From Bog-159 sp963843255 (GTDB taxonomy: Bacteria; Acidobacteriota; Terriglobia; Bryobacterales; Bryobacteraceae): 64,000 bases of DNA. The DNA lies in NCBI GenBank assembly GCA_963843255.1, contig CAWJJQ010000001.1, forward strand, positions 248,001 through 312,000, given 5' to 3'. A program made the position numbers and the translations under genes. Below the pieces are notes generated by a model. The model was not told the origin of the DNA and ran no database searches. It worked only from the letters and a program-made list of their open reading frames with translations. Of this stretch, positions 1 to 7,905 are shown in pieces (within the stretch, counting starts at the first letter, position 1; the number at the start of each line of letters is the position of its first letter).

Positions 1-1026
1 CTTATTCAGATGGAAACGTCCCTGTAGATACAGGTTGTAAGCGTCCAGATCCTGTGTAGACGACTGCACCAGCCGCCGGACAGGGCTTCCGGCGACGCGC
101 ACTTCCAGTGCCCCGACGATCGCGCGTGAAATCTCATCCTGCACCGCGAAAACATCCGCCAGGCGGCGGTCATAGGTCTCCGACCACACGTGGTAGCCGT
201 CCGCTACGGTGCTCAGTTGCGCAGTGATCCGCAAACGGTCGCCGGATCGCTGTACGCTGCCCTCCAGAACGGTCGCCACGTTGAGTTGCCGGCCTACGGT
301 GCGGACGTCCGGGTTCTTTCCCTTGAACTGAAATGCCGAACCGCGGGCCACCACGCGCAAACCCTGCACCTGAGTGAGGGCATTGATCAAATCGTCCGTC
401 AAACCGTCGCTGAAGTACTCGTTTTCCTTGTCGGAGCTCAGGTTCACAAAAGGAAGCACCGCGATGGATGATGAATTCGGAGTCGCCGGCCGCCAATGCG
501 ACTTGCGCGCCAGCAGGAAACCCGCAGCCAATGCGATCAGCGCCACCGCGGGCAGCACGACCCGCCAGTCGGTCCACCAGCCGCGCCGGATTCGCTGGCT
601 GAGCGGAACCGCCGGCAGCGGCTCGGTTTCCAGGACCGGGGCGTGGAGCGACTCGAAACAGGGCAGGTAGCCACCCTTTGGCAGGTCGATACGAACCGCG
701 TCACCGGCTCCCTCGCCTTCGTAGTATTCCTTGAGCCGGGACCGAAGCTTGACAGCTTCCACACGGACAACGCCATCCAGTCGCGGATCGTATGCGGGTT
801 TCCGTCCAAAGACCTCGACCCCTACCAGGGTCTCCTTCAGTTGATTGCCGCTGAGGGCCTGCTCCACGACAAAGCGCAGGAAACGGCTGGGCCGCTCGGA
901 GCCGGCGAAGGCGGCGCTGGACAGGATCTTCTCCAGTTGGGCACGGACGGACTCAGGCGAGGGCTTGGCGGCACCGTTCAGGCCGGCATCGACAGTTCGG
1001 TCTTGTTCCCCAGCAGAGGCGGGCAC
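1..1026 (-). CDS. TolB/FlgO-like domain membrane protein, probable TPR regulator (partial, C-terminus off window)
   Basis: The reading frame runs off the left edge, so about 342 N-terminal codons are visible. A cytoplasmic N-terminal region begins with a motif (SVRAQLEKILSSAAF, then RPSRFLRFVVEQAL) that recurs in acidobacterial regulators. One membrane span follows at about residues 156-172 (VVLPAVALIALAAGFLL). After it comes a periplasmic TolB/FlgO-like domain beginning SIAVLPFVNLSSDKENEYFS at about residue 187, and the visible end (DAYNLYLQGRFHLNK) looks like the first of several TPRs. In this family the N-terminal part is thought to act in signalling and the TPRs in protein contacts. The start is GTG at 1026-1024, the only start-like codon after an in-frame TGA; no good ribosome binding site is visible. 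Family assignment is good; the target is unknown. Confidence 0.8.
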   Translation of the reverse strand, partial: MPASAGEQDRTVDAGLNGAAKPSPESVRAQLEKILSSAAFAGSERPSRFLRFVVEQALSGNQLKETLVGVEVFGRKPAYDPRLDGVVRVEAVKLRSRLKEYYEGEGAGDAVRIDLPKGGYLPCFESLHAPVLETEPLPAVPLSQRIRRGWWTDWRVVLPAVALIALAAGFLLARKSHWRPATPNSSSIAVLPFVNLSSDKENEYFSDGLTDDLINALTQVQGLRVVARGSAFQFKGKNPDVRTVGRQLNVATVLEGSVQRSGDRLRITAQLSTVADGYHVWSETYDRRLADVFAVQDEISRAIVGALEVRVAGSPVRRLVQSSTQDLDAYNLYLQGRFHLNK

Positions 1027-1120
1027 AGCGTTAATTGGATGATACGTGGGTCCGAAGGGTTCGGTTCATTTAAGCGCACTGACTGATACTGATGCGAACG
1101 CTGGACAAGACCCTGCATTT

Positions 1121-1144
1121 CGCTGTACACTACTGTAGACAGCG
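1121..1144. promoter_or_regulatory. Imperfect palindrome between divergent genes
   Basis: CGCTGT and ACAGCG flank a 12-base centre containing CTACTGTAG. The site lies 95 bases upstream of the GTG start of the minus-strand TolB-like gene and about 120 bases upstream of infC. Its position and dyad symmetry suit an operator, but no regulator can be named and it could equally form a small hairpin. The rest of the 1027-1262 gap shows no gene. Confidence 0.3.
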
Positions 1145-1262
1145 AATCTCGATTGGTATTAACCTCCATCCTCGATCCCGTCCGACCGGCCGGCGCCGCG
1201 AGTTCCCACGTGTGCCGTTGCCCATCCAAGCCAAATTCTGAAGTAGCCGCCCAATAGCTTAC

Positions 1263-1814
1263 ATGGTTCCAGGCAGAAATTTACCTCCTCGCAGACCAGC
1301 CCGTAGAGAGAATGTGAACGAATCCATTCGTGCGCGCGAGGTGCGCGCGGTATTTCCGGATGGAACGGCTGAGATTATGCCCACGGCCGCGGCCTTGCGC
1401 AAGGCCCAGGAAATGGGACTCGATCTGGTGATCGTTTCGCCCACCGCGGTTCCCCCGGTGGCCAAAGCGGTGGACTACGGCCATTATCAATACGAGCAAA
1501 AAAAGAAGCAGCACGAGGCCAAAAAGAAACAGCACGTGGTGCAGGTGAAGGAACTGAAATTCCGTCCCAACACCGACGATCACGATTACGACTTCAAAAA
1601 GAACCATGCCATCCGGTTTCTTCAGGAGGGCAACCGGGTGAAAGCCGTGGTCCAGTTCCGGGGGCGCGAGATCGCCCACGCGGATTTGGGACGGAAACTG
1701 CTGACGCGGTTTGCCGCCGACCTGGCCACCTACGGCAGTGTGGAAGGCGCCCCACGGATGGAAGGGCGCAATGCGCATGTGCTGATCAGCCCCACCAAAG
1801 CCACGAAAGCCTAA
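1263..1814 (+). CDS. infC: Translation initiation factor IF-3
   Basis: IF-3 binds the 30S subunit, prevents premature 50S joining and checks start-codon pairing. The 183-residue length is normal. The N-terminal domain carries ESIRAREVRAVFPDG, followed by a lysine-rich linker (EQKKKQHEAKKKQ). The C-terminal domain has VKELKFRPNTDDHDYDFK and ends near GRNAHVLISP. ATG 1263 gives the usual short extension before the conserved core, but no clear ribosome binding site precedes it. infC often uses a rare start codon and an in-frame ATA lies at 1254, so the exact start is uncertain. The genes rpmI and rplT, which normally follow infC, are absent. Confidence 0.95.
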   Translation: MVPGRNLPPRRPARRENVNESIRAREVRAVFPDGTAEIMPTAAALRKAQEMGLDLVIVSPTAVPPVAKAVDYGHYQYEQKKKQHEAKKKQHVVQVKELKFRPNTDDHDYDFKKNHAIRFLQEGNRVKAVVQFRGREIAHADLGRKLLTRFAADLATYGSVEGAPRMEGRNAHVLISPTKATKA

Positions 1815-1892
1815 GCTTCTGAACGTTGTGCCGCGGTACACCTGTGAGTGACACGGGGTGAGCGCTATGCCATGCTAAGATGCAGATAGCCC

Positions 1893-2786
1893 ATGTATAA
1901 TGCCTTTTTCGGTTTCGCCGAGAATCCGTTCAACATGAGTCCGGATCCGTCGTTTCTGTTCCGGAGCGCGCACCACGAAGAAGCTCTCGCCAACCTGATC
2001 TACGGCGTGCAGAGCCGCAAAGGGTTCGTGGTCCTCACCGGCGAGGTGGGTACCGGGAAAACCACTATGCTGGAGTGTCTACGCGACTTTCTGACTTCTC
2101 AGCAAGTCACTTATGCTTCTCTCTTTAACTCCCGCCTGACAGTCCAGCAATTCTTCGAGATGGTCGCCTACGACTTCGGTCTGAGGTGCACGCGTACCTC
2201 GAAAACGGAAGTACTCTTCGCTCTGAACGAAATGATCATCGAGCGGGCCAACCTGGGGCGGACCACTGTGTTGATTGTTGACGAAGCCCACAACCTGGAA
2301 TGGGATGTGCTGGAAGAGATTCGCCTGTTGGGCAATCTGGAGAACCGGCGCGGAAAAATGCTCCAGATCCTGTTGGCCGGCCAGCCGGAGTTAGACCGCA
2401 AGTTGGAAGCTCCCGATTTTCGCCAGTTGAAACAGCGCATCGCCCTGCGCTGTGTGTTGCGCACGTTCCAACCTGAAGAGACTGAGGAGTACATACTTTA
2501 CCGGCTCAAACGGGCCGGCATGAAAGAACAGAACGTCTTTTCGCCTGAGATTTTGCGCGAAATCCACTTCCGGACGCAAGGCATTCCGAGGCTGATCAAC
2601 GCCATGTGCGATAACCTGTTGCTCACGGCGTTTGCTCTTGAGACCAGAGCTGTTACCCCTGCGATGGTCGAAGAGGTTAGTGCGGATATGCGGTTGCAGG
2701 GTTCCAGCCAGCGGACGTTCCTGGCTGACCCAAATTATGCCGAGCGGACCATGCGGGAACAGCGGCAATATACCCCTGGTGACTAG
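1893..2786 (+). CDS. ExeA/GspA-type AAA ATPase
   Basis: A 297-residue cytoplasmic P-loop ATPase of the ExeA family. The N-terminus YNAFFGFAENPFNMSPDPSF is diagnostic. Walker A is GEVGTGKT (about residues 50-57) and Walker B is TVLIVDEAHNL (about 125-135). A sensor-like stretch and a winged-helix-like lid (GIPRLINAMCDNLLLTAF) follow. Relatives such as ExeA help assemble type II secretion or pilus machinery at the peptidoglycan, usually fused to or partnered with a periplasmic peptidoglycan-binding protein. No such partner or gsp/pil gene is next to it here. It is transcribed alone, 78 bases after infC. The family is certain; the partner machinery is unknown. Confidence 0.88.
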   Translation: MYNAFFGFAENPFNMSPDPSFLFRSAHHEEALANLIYGVQSRKGFVVLTGEVGTGKTTMLECLRDFLTSQQVTYASLFNSRLTVQQFFEMVAYDFGLRCTRTSKTEVLFALNEMIIERANLGRTTVLIVDEAHNLEWDVLEEIRLLGNLENRRGKMLQILLAGQPELDRKLEAPDFRQLKQRIALRCVLRTFQPEETEEYILYRLKRAGMKEQNVFSPEILREIHFRTQGIPRLINAMCDNLLLTAFALETRAVTPAMVEEVSADMRLQGSSQRTFLADPNYAERTMREQRQYTPGD

Positions 2787-3021
2787 CAAGCTCTACGCCA
2801 GATAGGGCTAACTCACCGGATTGGTTAGTATTCAGCCGCTGAAAAACGTGGTTCCGCCGGAATTTTGTCCGCTAGGCCCCCTGAAATTAGGGTAAACTTC
2901 GGATGAAAGAAACCCCGATCTTTCTCAACTATGGTACTTCCAACTGAAATCGGGTAGCGACCGGTGAAATCCGGCGACAAATCCGACAGTATTGGGTTTA
3001 CCTACAAATAAGGAGCACACG

Positions 3022-3408
3022 ATGCACGTATTCTCGAAGAGCCGGTTCGTTCGCCTGGTAGTCTGTTTAGCGGTAATGCTGTGGATGGCAGTTGCTGGAT
3101 TTGCCGCCGTGGCCGCTCCGCAGGTCTCTCATGGACCCAGTTTTCCTCCCGATCCCTGGTGCGGAAAGGTCGCACACGGTCCCAGTTTCCCTCCCGACCC
3201 CTGGAGCGGCAAGACAGTGTCACACGGTCCCAGTTTTCCGCCAGACCCCTGGAATGGCAAAATGGTGGCACACGGTCCCAGTTTTCCGCCCGACCCCTGG
3301 TGCGGCAAAGTAGCGCACGGTCCCAGTTTCCCGCCGGACCCCTGGAGTGGTAAAGTATCGCATGGCCCATCGTTTCCGCCAGATCCGTGGTGCGGCAAGA
3401 CCGCTTGA
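3022..3408 (+). CDS. Secreted protein of six tandem HGPSFPPDPWxGK repeats
   Basis: I do not recognise a named family. ATG 3022 follows AAGGAG at a good spacing and gives 128 residues. Residues 1-33 form a signal peptide: basic FSKSRF, a hydrophobic core (LVVCLAVMLWMAVAGFAAVA), and likely cleavage near AVAA. Almost all the rest is six copies of a 13-residue unit, HGPSFPPDPWxGK, joined by two- or three-residue linkers (VA, TVS, MVA, VA, VS). Position 11 reads Cys, Ser, Asn, Cys, Ser, Cys. Mature peptide outside the repeats is almost nil. It could be a structural or metal-binding secreted protein, or a multi-core peptide precursor; no maturation enzyme is adjacent. Confidence 0.8.
   Translation: MHVFSKSRFVRLVVCLAVMLWMAVAGFAAVAAPQVSHGPSFPPDPWCGKVAHGPSFPPDPWSGKTVSHGPSFPPDPWNGKMVAHGPSFPPDPWCGKVAHGPSFPPDPWSGKVSHGPSFPPDPWCGKTA
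3130..3399 (+). repeat. Six coding tandem repeats, 39-bp unit with 6- or 9-bp spacers
   Basis: The units are 3130-3168, 3175-3213, 3223-3261, 3271-3309, 3316-3354 and 3361-3399. They differ mostly at third codon positions, so the peptide is kept while the DNA drifts. The sixth copy is the most divergent DNA copy yet encodes the same residues as the first. Only the codon at unit position 11 changes the amino acid. Confidence 0.9.
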
Positions 3409-3464
3409 GTAGCTTCCCACCGCGCGGACGGCCGGAACGTGAGTAGGCCTCCAAACGGAGGGGA

Positions 3465-4127
3465 ATGATACGAGAGGCCCTGCAGTATAGCGCTTGGGCC
3501 ATAGGTTTGTGGCTGAATTACCTGGTGATATCCGCCATGGCTCGCGGAAGTTACCGGCAGTATCCCTTCGTCTTCGGATACTCTCTGGCCCTGCTCGTCT
3601 CCACTCTGGTCGAGATTGCGATTCACTTCGCCGGAACGAAATCTCTCTACGACAAGTACTACTGGTATGACGAGGTCATCCTGGATGTGCTGGTCTATTG
3701 CGTAGTGATTGCATTCATCGATCAGGCTGCCCGGTATTCCAAACAGAAAATGTTCGAGCGCCACTGGCTGGTGCTAGGAGCGGCCTTCATCACAGCTGTG
3801 TCATTTATCAGACACCAAGGTGGCACGCCGAACATGCGGATGACTCTGGTGAGCCGGGATCTGAGTATCTGTGCCGTAGTCCTCGACCTGATGCTTTGGA
3901 CTCTATTAATGGCTGCGCGCCGGCACGACCGGCGTCTGCTCCTGCTGAGCGGCGGCTTGGGGCTCCAGCTTACAGGCGCCATTATGGGGCAATCGTTGCG
4001 GCAGCTCGCCCATGGACTGGTTCTGTTCGGAACCCTGGTAGAAGTCAGCACCAGCCTTTTAGGTCTCTATATCTGGTGGCGTGCATTGCGCGACGCTCCG
4101 GTCACTACCCAGGATTCACTCGCATAA
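3465..4127 (+). CDS. Multi-span membrane protein of unknown function
   Basis: This 220-residue protein is mostly hydrophobic and shows about seven likely membrane helices, near residues 8-26, 33-56, 70-89, 101-115, 132-150, 159-179 and 184-206. A polar loop RHQGGTPNMRM separates the fourth and fifth. No catalytic motif is evident. An AGGGG-rich ribosome binding site sits immediately before ATG 3465 at unusually short spacing. It lies 56 bases after the repeat-peptide gene in the same direction, so co-transcription is plausible. Its stop codon merges into the A-run of the convergent terminator. No family is recognised. Confidence 0.7.
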   Translation: MIREALQYSAWAIGLWLNYLVISAMARGSYRQYPFVFGYSLALLVSTLVEIAIHFAGTKSLYDKYYWYDEVILDVLVYCVVIAFIDQAARYSKQKMFERHWLVLGAAFITAVSFIRHQGGTPNMRMTLVSRDLSICAVVLDLMLWTLLMAARRHDRRLLLLSGGLGLQLTGAIMGQSLRQLAHGLVLFGTLVEVSTSLLGLYIWWRALRDAPVTTQDSLA

Positions 4128-4157
4128 AAAAAGGGCGGGTCCCCAGGGGACCCACCC
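4126..4157 (-). terminator. Rho-independent terminator of the OmpA-like gene
   Basis: On the minus strand a stem GGGTCCCC/GGGGACCC with a one-base loop (plus strand 4137-4144 and 4146-4153) is extended by CCC/GGG flanks. It is followed by a run of seven T (plus-strand A-run 4126-4132). It lies about 36 bases past the stop at 4193. The plus strand lacks a T-run, so termination is mainly for the minus-strand gene. Confidence 0.8.
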
Positions 4158-4192
4158 GATGGTGACGACGGCTATTGCGCTAGCCGGCGATG

Positions 4193-4984
4193 CTACTGCT
4201 GCTGCTGTTGTTGCTGGGGCGCCGTCTGCTGCGGTTGTTGCGCGGGCTGCTGCAGCTGAGAGACCGAATAACTCTCGTCGGCGCTGAAAACTTTGATTTC
4301 CACGCGGCGGTTCTTGGCACGGGCGGCGCGGGTGTGGCCGTCGTCAACCGGCTTCTCCTCGCCAAGTCCAATCTGGTGGATTCGATAGATGGGGATATCG
4401 TGTTTGGCAACCAGATATTCCGTGACGGCATCGGCGCGTTTGCGGCTGAGCGTTTCGTTGTATGACTTCGAACCGGTGCGGTCGGTGAAACCTTCGACAG
4501 CGATGAAATACCGCTTATTCTTCGCGGCGTTGGCTACCATGCTGTCCAGGTCTTCGCGGTCTTTGGGAGTGAGGGCGTATTTGTTGAATGCGAAGGGTAC
4601 GGTGAGATCCGCGACCTGCTTATAGTCGTCCAGGTTAGTGACGACCTGGCGCAGACTGTTGATTTCCTCGGAATCCTTGCTCGCCATATCCGAGGCTTGG
4701 TTGGCCTTGTTCATGGCATCTTTGGCGCTGTTCTGAGCAGTCATCGCCTGCTCTTTGGCGCCACTAATGCCGCTTTGGGCCCGCTCGTCCACGCCGCTGA
4801 TATTCGCGGTTAGGTCAGTGCGGGTCTTATCAATGTCCTGCCCATTTTTGGTAGTTTGGTCGCCGACTTGGTCAACCTTGGCTTGGATCGGCGCGGTGGT
4901 AGTTTGCACGTACTTCTTGGTCGCACAACCGCCGATAAACAGTGTTGACGCCAGAAGACCTGCGCTGAGAATGGTGCGTGTCAT
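4193..4984 (-). CDS. OmpA-family outer-membrane lipoprotein (Pal-like)
   Basis: A lipoprotein signal (residues 1-20, TLFIGGC lipobox) is followed by a coiled-coil/alanine-rich region (about 20-110) and a C-terminal OmpA domain. The OmpA motifs are VEGFTDRTGSKSYNETLSRKRA, split here into VEGFTDRTGS and NETLSRKRA, and ARAKNRRVEI. That domain binds peptidoglycan, so the protein tethers the outer membrane to the wall. The tail is glutamine-rich (QQPAQQPQQTAP then seven Q) and is encoded by a CAG/CAA tract at 4196-4240. The start at 4984 is chosen because GAGGGA lies just upstream; an in-frame ATG at 5005 lacks this. The gene stands alone and ends in a terminator. Confidence 0.9.
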   Translation of the reverse strand: MTRTILSAGLLASTLFIGGCATKKYVQTTTAPIQAKVDQVGDQTTKNGQDIDKTRTDLTANISGVDERAQSGISGAKEQAMTAQNSAKDAMNKANQASDMASKDSEEINSLRQVVTNLDDYKQVADLTVPFAFNKYALTPKDREDLDSMVANAAKNKRYFIAVEGFTDRTGSKSYNETLSRKRADAVTEYLVAKHDIPIYRIHQIGLGEEKPVDDGHTRAARAKNRRVEIKVFSADESYSVSQLQQPAQQPQQTAPQQQQQQQ

Positions 4985-5171
4985 AATGTCCCTCGGTCGT
5001 GCCATGCAGCAATTTGCGCGCCGATCTCAAAGATCCCGCTTTGTCAAACACTTACGTTCGATAATGAGTAATTATTAGTACGTTTCTAACGGGAGAGTGC
5101 AAACTTTACCGGGTCGCAGCGCATTATAGATTCTTAATCACATTAAAGCCCGCGTGATATCTTTTACCTTG

Positions 5172-7331
5172 ATGAAAGGTTTCATTAGCGTCTTTTTGCT
5201 GGCGGCTGGCGTGATGGCGCAGGATACCCGCTTTCCGCCCGACGGGAGCCAGATCCCCGGTCCCAATGGGCGCTCCACCCCGGATTGGGTCTCGGAGTTG
5301 AGCGAGTGGCAGACTGCGGCTTCGGGCGAACACGAAGCCTGGCTCAAAGATTTGCGTCAGTGGCGGCACGAGCGCCTCATCCGTATGGGATACGACGACG
5401 CCGAATACCGCCGGCCTGAATTGCTGTGGACCCAGCGGAACTTTATCCAGCCGCAGATGATGGCCGAAGAACGTTTCTTCTACGATCCGGAAGCCGGGAA
5501 GTACACCGTGAACCGTTATCTGGATGACGTGGATCGCCGTTATGGCGGCATCGATAGCGTGCTGATATGGCCTGTCTATCCCAACATTGGAATAGACAAC
5601 CGCAACCAATGGGACCTGGCTCGGGATCTGCCGGGTGGCATTCCGGCCTTGCGCCAGATGGTGGAAGATTTCCACCGGCGTTTAGTGCACGTATTTTTTC
5701 CCAGCATGCCCTGGGATACCGGCACACGCGATGTGGGGCAGCCCTACTGGAAGGCGGCGGCGCAACTGATGGCGGAGATCGGGGCCGACGGCATCAACGG
5801 CGATACCTTCGACGGGATTCCGCGCGCGTACCGGACCGCCTCCGACGAGACCGGCCATCCTGTCACCCTGGAGCCGGAAGGCTCGCCGCGCGCCGACGAG
5901 CAACTCATGTGGAATAACCAGAGCTGGGGCTATTGGAAATACCCGTTCGCCCCCATGGTCAGCAAGCTGAAATGGCTGGAACCCCGGCACATGATTAATG
6001 TGTGCGATCGCTGGGCGCGCGACAAGACCGATAACCTGCAAGCCGCATTCTTCAACGGCGTAGGTTATGAAAGCTGGGAAAACATCTGGGGCATCTGGAA
6101 CCAGATCAATCCCCGGGACGCGGAGGCCTTGCGGCGTGTGGCATACATCGAGCGGCACTTCGCGGAGTTGCTGGTGAGCCGGGAGTGGGAACCGTATGCA
6201 CCCGTTCTCCAGTATGGCGTCTTCGCCAGCCGGTTTCCCGGCGAGCGCCGCACGCTCTGGACCGTTGTCAACCGCAATGAATATGATGTCGGGGGAGAGC
6301 AATTAGCCGTTCCTCATCAGCAGGGGGCGCAGTACTACGATTTGTGGAGCGGCGTTGAAATAACGCCGCGTATGTCGGGTGACACAGCCGTCCTAAGCTT
6401 CGCCATGGAAGCCAAAGGCTTCGGCGCGATCTTGTCCGTTTTGCCGGACGGAGCGCCGCGAGATTTGAAATCTATCCTTGAGCGGACGCGTGAGTGGGTG
6501 CGGGTGCCGCTGGCGAGCCTCTCCAGCGAATGGAAATTCCTGCCGCAGCGGATGAGGGAGACTGCGGCGACCAAGCCGCCCGAGTCGACGCCAGGCGGCA
6601 TGGTTCGCATTCCCGCGGGCAACTTCGATTTCCAGGTCACCGGCATCGAGATCGAGGGCAGCAACTGGATTGGCCTCGACGTGCAATATCCGTGGGAAGA
6701 CGCGCCCCGGCGCGGACATCATCACCTGCTGGCAATGAAGCCTTTTCTTATCGACCGCTACCCGGTCACCAATGCGGAGTTCGAAAAATTCCTGGAAGCG
6801 ACGCATTACGCGCCCAAGGACAGCCACAATTTTCTGAAAGACTGGCACAACGGGACCTATCCGGAAGGTTGGGCCAAAAAGCCAGTCACGTGGGTGTCGC
6901 TTGAAGATGCGCGAGCTTATGCGACTTGGGCGGGTAAACGCCTCCCGCACGAATGGGAATGGCAATACGCCGCGCAGGGCACGGACGGACGGCTTTATCC
7001 ATGGGGCAATGCGTGGGACGAGCAGGCGGTTCCCACGCCGTACAAGGGCCGCGATCTGCCCGGTCCCGCGACGGTGGACGCGCACCCCGCGGGCGCCAGC
7101 CCATTCGGCGTGATGGACCTGACAGGCAACGTCTGGCAGTGGACCGACGAATTTATGGATGAGCATACCCGCGCGGCCATCGTACGCGGTGGAAGCTACT
7201 ACCAGCCGCAAGGGTCCATGTGGTATTTTCCGCAAGCCTACAGGCTGAACGAGCACGGCAAGTATCTGCTGATGGCGCCTTCCAAGGATCGCGCCGGCAC
7301 GCTGGGCTTCCGTTGTGTGATGGATGAGTAA
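5172..7331 (+). CDS. Secreted TIM-barrel-like hydrolase fused to a SUMF1/FGE-sulfatase domain
   Basis: ATG 5172 gives a clean signal peptide (MKGFISVFLLAAGVMA, about residues 1-17); a GTG at 5154 is a weaker alternative. Residues about 90-420 look like a glycoside-hydrolase-like barrel (VLIWPVYPNIGIDNRNQWD, ADGINGDTFDG, LEPRHMINVCDRW). Residues about 480-715 form a formylglycine-generating-enzyme-type domain (GGMVRIPAGNFDF, FLIDRYPVTNAEFEKFL, PVTWVSLEDARAYATWAGKR, LTGNVWQWTDEF, IVRGGSYYQP, LGFRCV). Such domains occur both as true formylglycine enzymes and as non-catalytic binding modules; the cysteine pair of aerobic FGE is not evident. Substrate unknown, probably a polysaccharide. Confidence 0.78.
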   Translation: MKGFISVFLLAAGVMAQDTRFPPDGSQIPGPNGRSTPDWVSELSEWQTAASGEHEAWLKDLRQWRHERLIRMGYDDAEYRRPELLWTQRNFIQPQMMAEERFFYDPEAGKYTVNRYLDDVDRRYGGIDSVLIWPVYPNIGIDNRNQWDLARDLPGGIPALRQMVEDFHRRLVHVFFPSMPWDTGTRDVGQPYWKAAAQLMAEIGADGINGDTFDGIPRAYRTASDETGHPVTLEPEGSPRADEQLMWNNQSWGYWKYPFAPMVSKLKWLEPRHMINVCDRWARDKTDNLQAAFFNGVGYESWENIWGIWNQINPRDAEALRRVAYIERHFAELLVSREWEPYAPVLQYGVFASRFPGERRTLWTVVNRNEYDVGGEQLAVPHQQGAQYYDLWSGVEITPRMSGDTAVLSFAMEAKGFGAILSVLPDGAPRDLKSILERTREWVRVPLASLSSEWKFLPQRMRETAATKPPESTPGGMVRIPAGNFDFQVTGIEIEGSNWIGLDVQYPWEDAPRRGHHHLLAMKPFLIDRYPVTNAEFEKFLEATHYAPKDSHNFLKDWHNGTYPEGWAKKPVTWVSLEDARAYATWAGKRLPHEWEWQYAAQGTDGRLYPWGNAWDEQAVPTPYKGRDLPGPATVDAHPAGASPFGVMDLTGNVWQWTDEFMDEHTRAAIVRGGSYYQPQGSMWYFPQAYRLNEHGKYLLMAPSKDRAGTLGFRCVMDE

Positions 7332-7362
7332 CCCCTGCCACGGCTATGTTGGAGGCACCGCG

Positions 7363-7905
7363 ATGAAACGTCTGGTAACCCTTGGCGCTGTACTCGGCGC
7401 GATCGTTTTAAGTGGTCCGGCATGCGCGCAGACTGGCGACAGCGCTACGCTGCAGGCGCTGCTTGCCGAAGTCCGGCAGTTGCGCCTGACGATGGAGAAA
7501 TCGATCTCGATCGGTCCGCACGTACAACTCGTTCTGCAGCGGGTGCAGTTACAGGATCAGAAGGTGGCGCGCATTTCGCAGCAACTGGAAGAGGTGCGCA
7601 AGCGGATTGGCGAAGAAACCTCGCGCCAGACGCACGCCGCTGAAGTGCTGGCCAGGGTGGAACAGGAGCTTCCCGCCGAAACCGATCCACAACGGCGCAA
7701 ACAACTCGAAGAAAGCCAAGCGGGGCTCAAATTGGAGGCAGCCAGGGGGGTGGATCAGCAGTTGACGGCGCACGAAAGCGAGCTTGCCAGTGCGCTCAGA
7801 AACGAACAGGCCATCCTGAGCGAATTCGACAGCAAGTTAGATGCTCTGGAACGCCAACTGGAAACCTTGGCCGCCGGCGACGCACAAGCGGCCAAGCCGC
7901 GCTGA
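7363..7905 (+). CDS. Secreted coiled-coil protein
   Basis: 180 residues with a signal peptide (MKRLVTLGAVLGAIVLSGPACA) and then an almost uninterrupted alpha-helical, heptad-rich stretch (LLAEVRQLRLTMEKSI, LQDQKVARISQQLEEVRKRI, ERQLETLAAG). It is rich in Gln, Glu, Arg and Leu and has no catalytic motif. The start at 7363 is chosen for the GGAGG upstream; it lies 31 bases after the preceding stop. Probably a periplasmic structural or scaffold protein. No named family is recognised. Confidence 0.72.
   Translation: MKRLVTLGAVLGAIVLSGPACAQTGDSATLQALLAEVRQLRLTMEKSISIGPHVQLVLQRVQLQDQKVARISQQLEEVRKRIGEETSRQTHAAEVLARVEQELPAETDPQRRKQLEESQAGLKLEAARGVDQQLTAHESELASALRNEQAILSEFDSKLDALERQLETLAAGDAQAAKPR

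Noticed and set aside
496..1086. Plus-strand frame over the TolB-like gene
   Set aside because: The minus strand shows a coherent TM plus TolB-like domain; the plus frame has no recognisable motif.
2930..3005. Riboswitch-like string (GGTAGCGACCGG) upstream of the repeat-peptide gene
   Set aside because: It recalls one part of c-di-GMP-I aptamers, but the other conserved segments are missing.
3130..3399. Possible CRISPR array
   Set aside because: Spacing is short and uniform, copies are in frame and peptide-conserved, and no cas gene is near.
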